The notes beneath the pieces were generated by a model. It worked only from the letters and a program-made list of their open reading frames with translations, searched no databases and was not told the origin of the DNA. Both the position numbers and the translations under genes were made by a program. Positions 6,560-6,589 of a stretch of DNA of 6,589 bases are shown here, piece after piece; within the stretch, counting starts at the first letter, position 1; every line of letters begins with the position of its first letter. This DNA is from Cyrtobacter comes (GTDB lineage Bacteria; Pseudomonadota; Alphaproteobacteria; Rickettsiales; Midichloriaceae). Location of the stretch: positions 1 to 6,589 of the forward strand of contig NZ_JARGYT010000068.1 of assembly GCF_034470605.1 (NCBI RefSeq), given 5' to 3'.

Positions 6560-6589
6560 ATGGTATTTAGATGGATAAAAGGTTGTTTC
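6560..6589 (+). CDS. Start of an unidentified protein; 3' end outside window
   Basis: Ten codons are visible (MVFRWIKGCF) before the window ends. The start is supported by GGAGG at 8 bases and by the long noncoding spacer before it. The short N terminus mixes aromatic and basic residues and could be the beginning of an amphipathic helix, but it is too little to assign a family or a signal peptide. Confidence 0.6.
   Translation, partial: MVFRWIKGCF

Overview
The window is AT-rich (roughly one third G+C by eye) and carries compact housekeeping genes with short or overlapping junctions. Protein character fits a Rickettsiales-like alphaproteobacterium, probably an intracellular symbiont or parasite: a short RNase D without HRDC domains, a XerD ending in an HPL motif, a GlyS of Rickettsia type, and low G+C. 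This placement is inferred from remembered family sequences, not from a search.

Layout. Bases 3-1016 (+) hold the 3' part of a gene whose start lies before the window. It begins in a GC-rich tandem repeat encoding an Ala/Glu/Arg coiled coil and continues into about 290 residues that I do not recognise. Bases 1017-1246 are noncoding and contain one copy of a diverged dispersed repeat. On the minus strand, 4411 down to 1247, lies a tight cluster pth-ychF-glyS (peptidyl-tRNA hydrolase, YchF/OLA1-type P-loop NTPase, glycyl-tRNA synthetase beta subunit). pth and ychF start with GTG, and ychF and glyS overlap by 4 bases. After an 80-bp divergent spacer, the plus strand carries rnd-xerD (short ribonuclease D, XerD-type tyrosine recombinase). 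Bases 6085-6559 hold no convincing gene but contain the second copy of the dispersed repeat. At 6560 a new plus-strand gene begins behind the strongest Shine-Dalgarno sequence in the window, and only 10 codons are visible.

How they work together. The minus-strand cluster is a translation module: Pth recycles peptidyl-tRNA, YchF is ribosome-associated, and GlyS charges tRNA-Gly together with a GlyQ not in this window. The plus-strand pair handles RNA 3' trimming and chromosome dimer resolution.

Most worth a second look: glyS ends about 170 residues early, just before the expected anticodon-binding (DALR) domain, next to one copy of the dispersed repeat. The other copy lies 5.1 kb away downstream of xerD. 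I saw no defence system, CRISPR array, tRNA or rRNA, and no intact mobile element.
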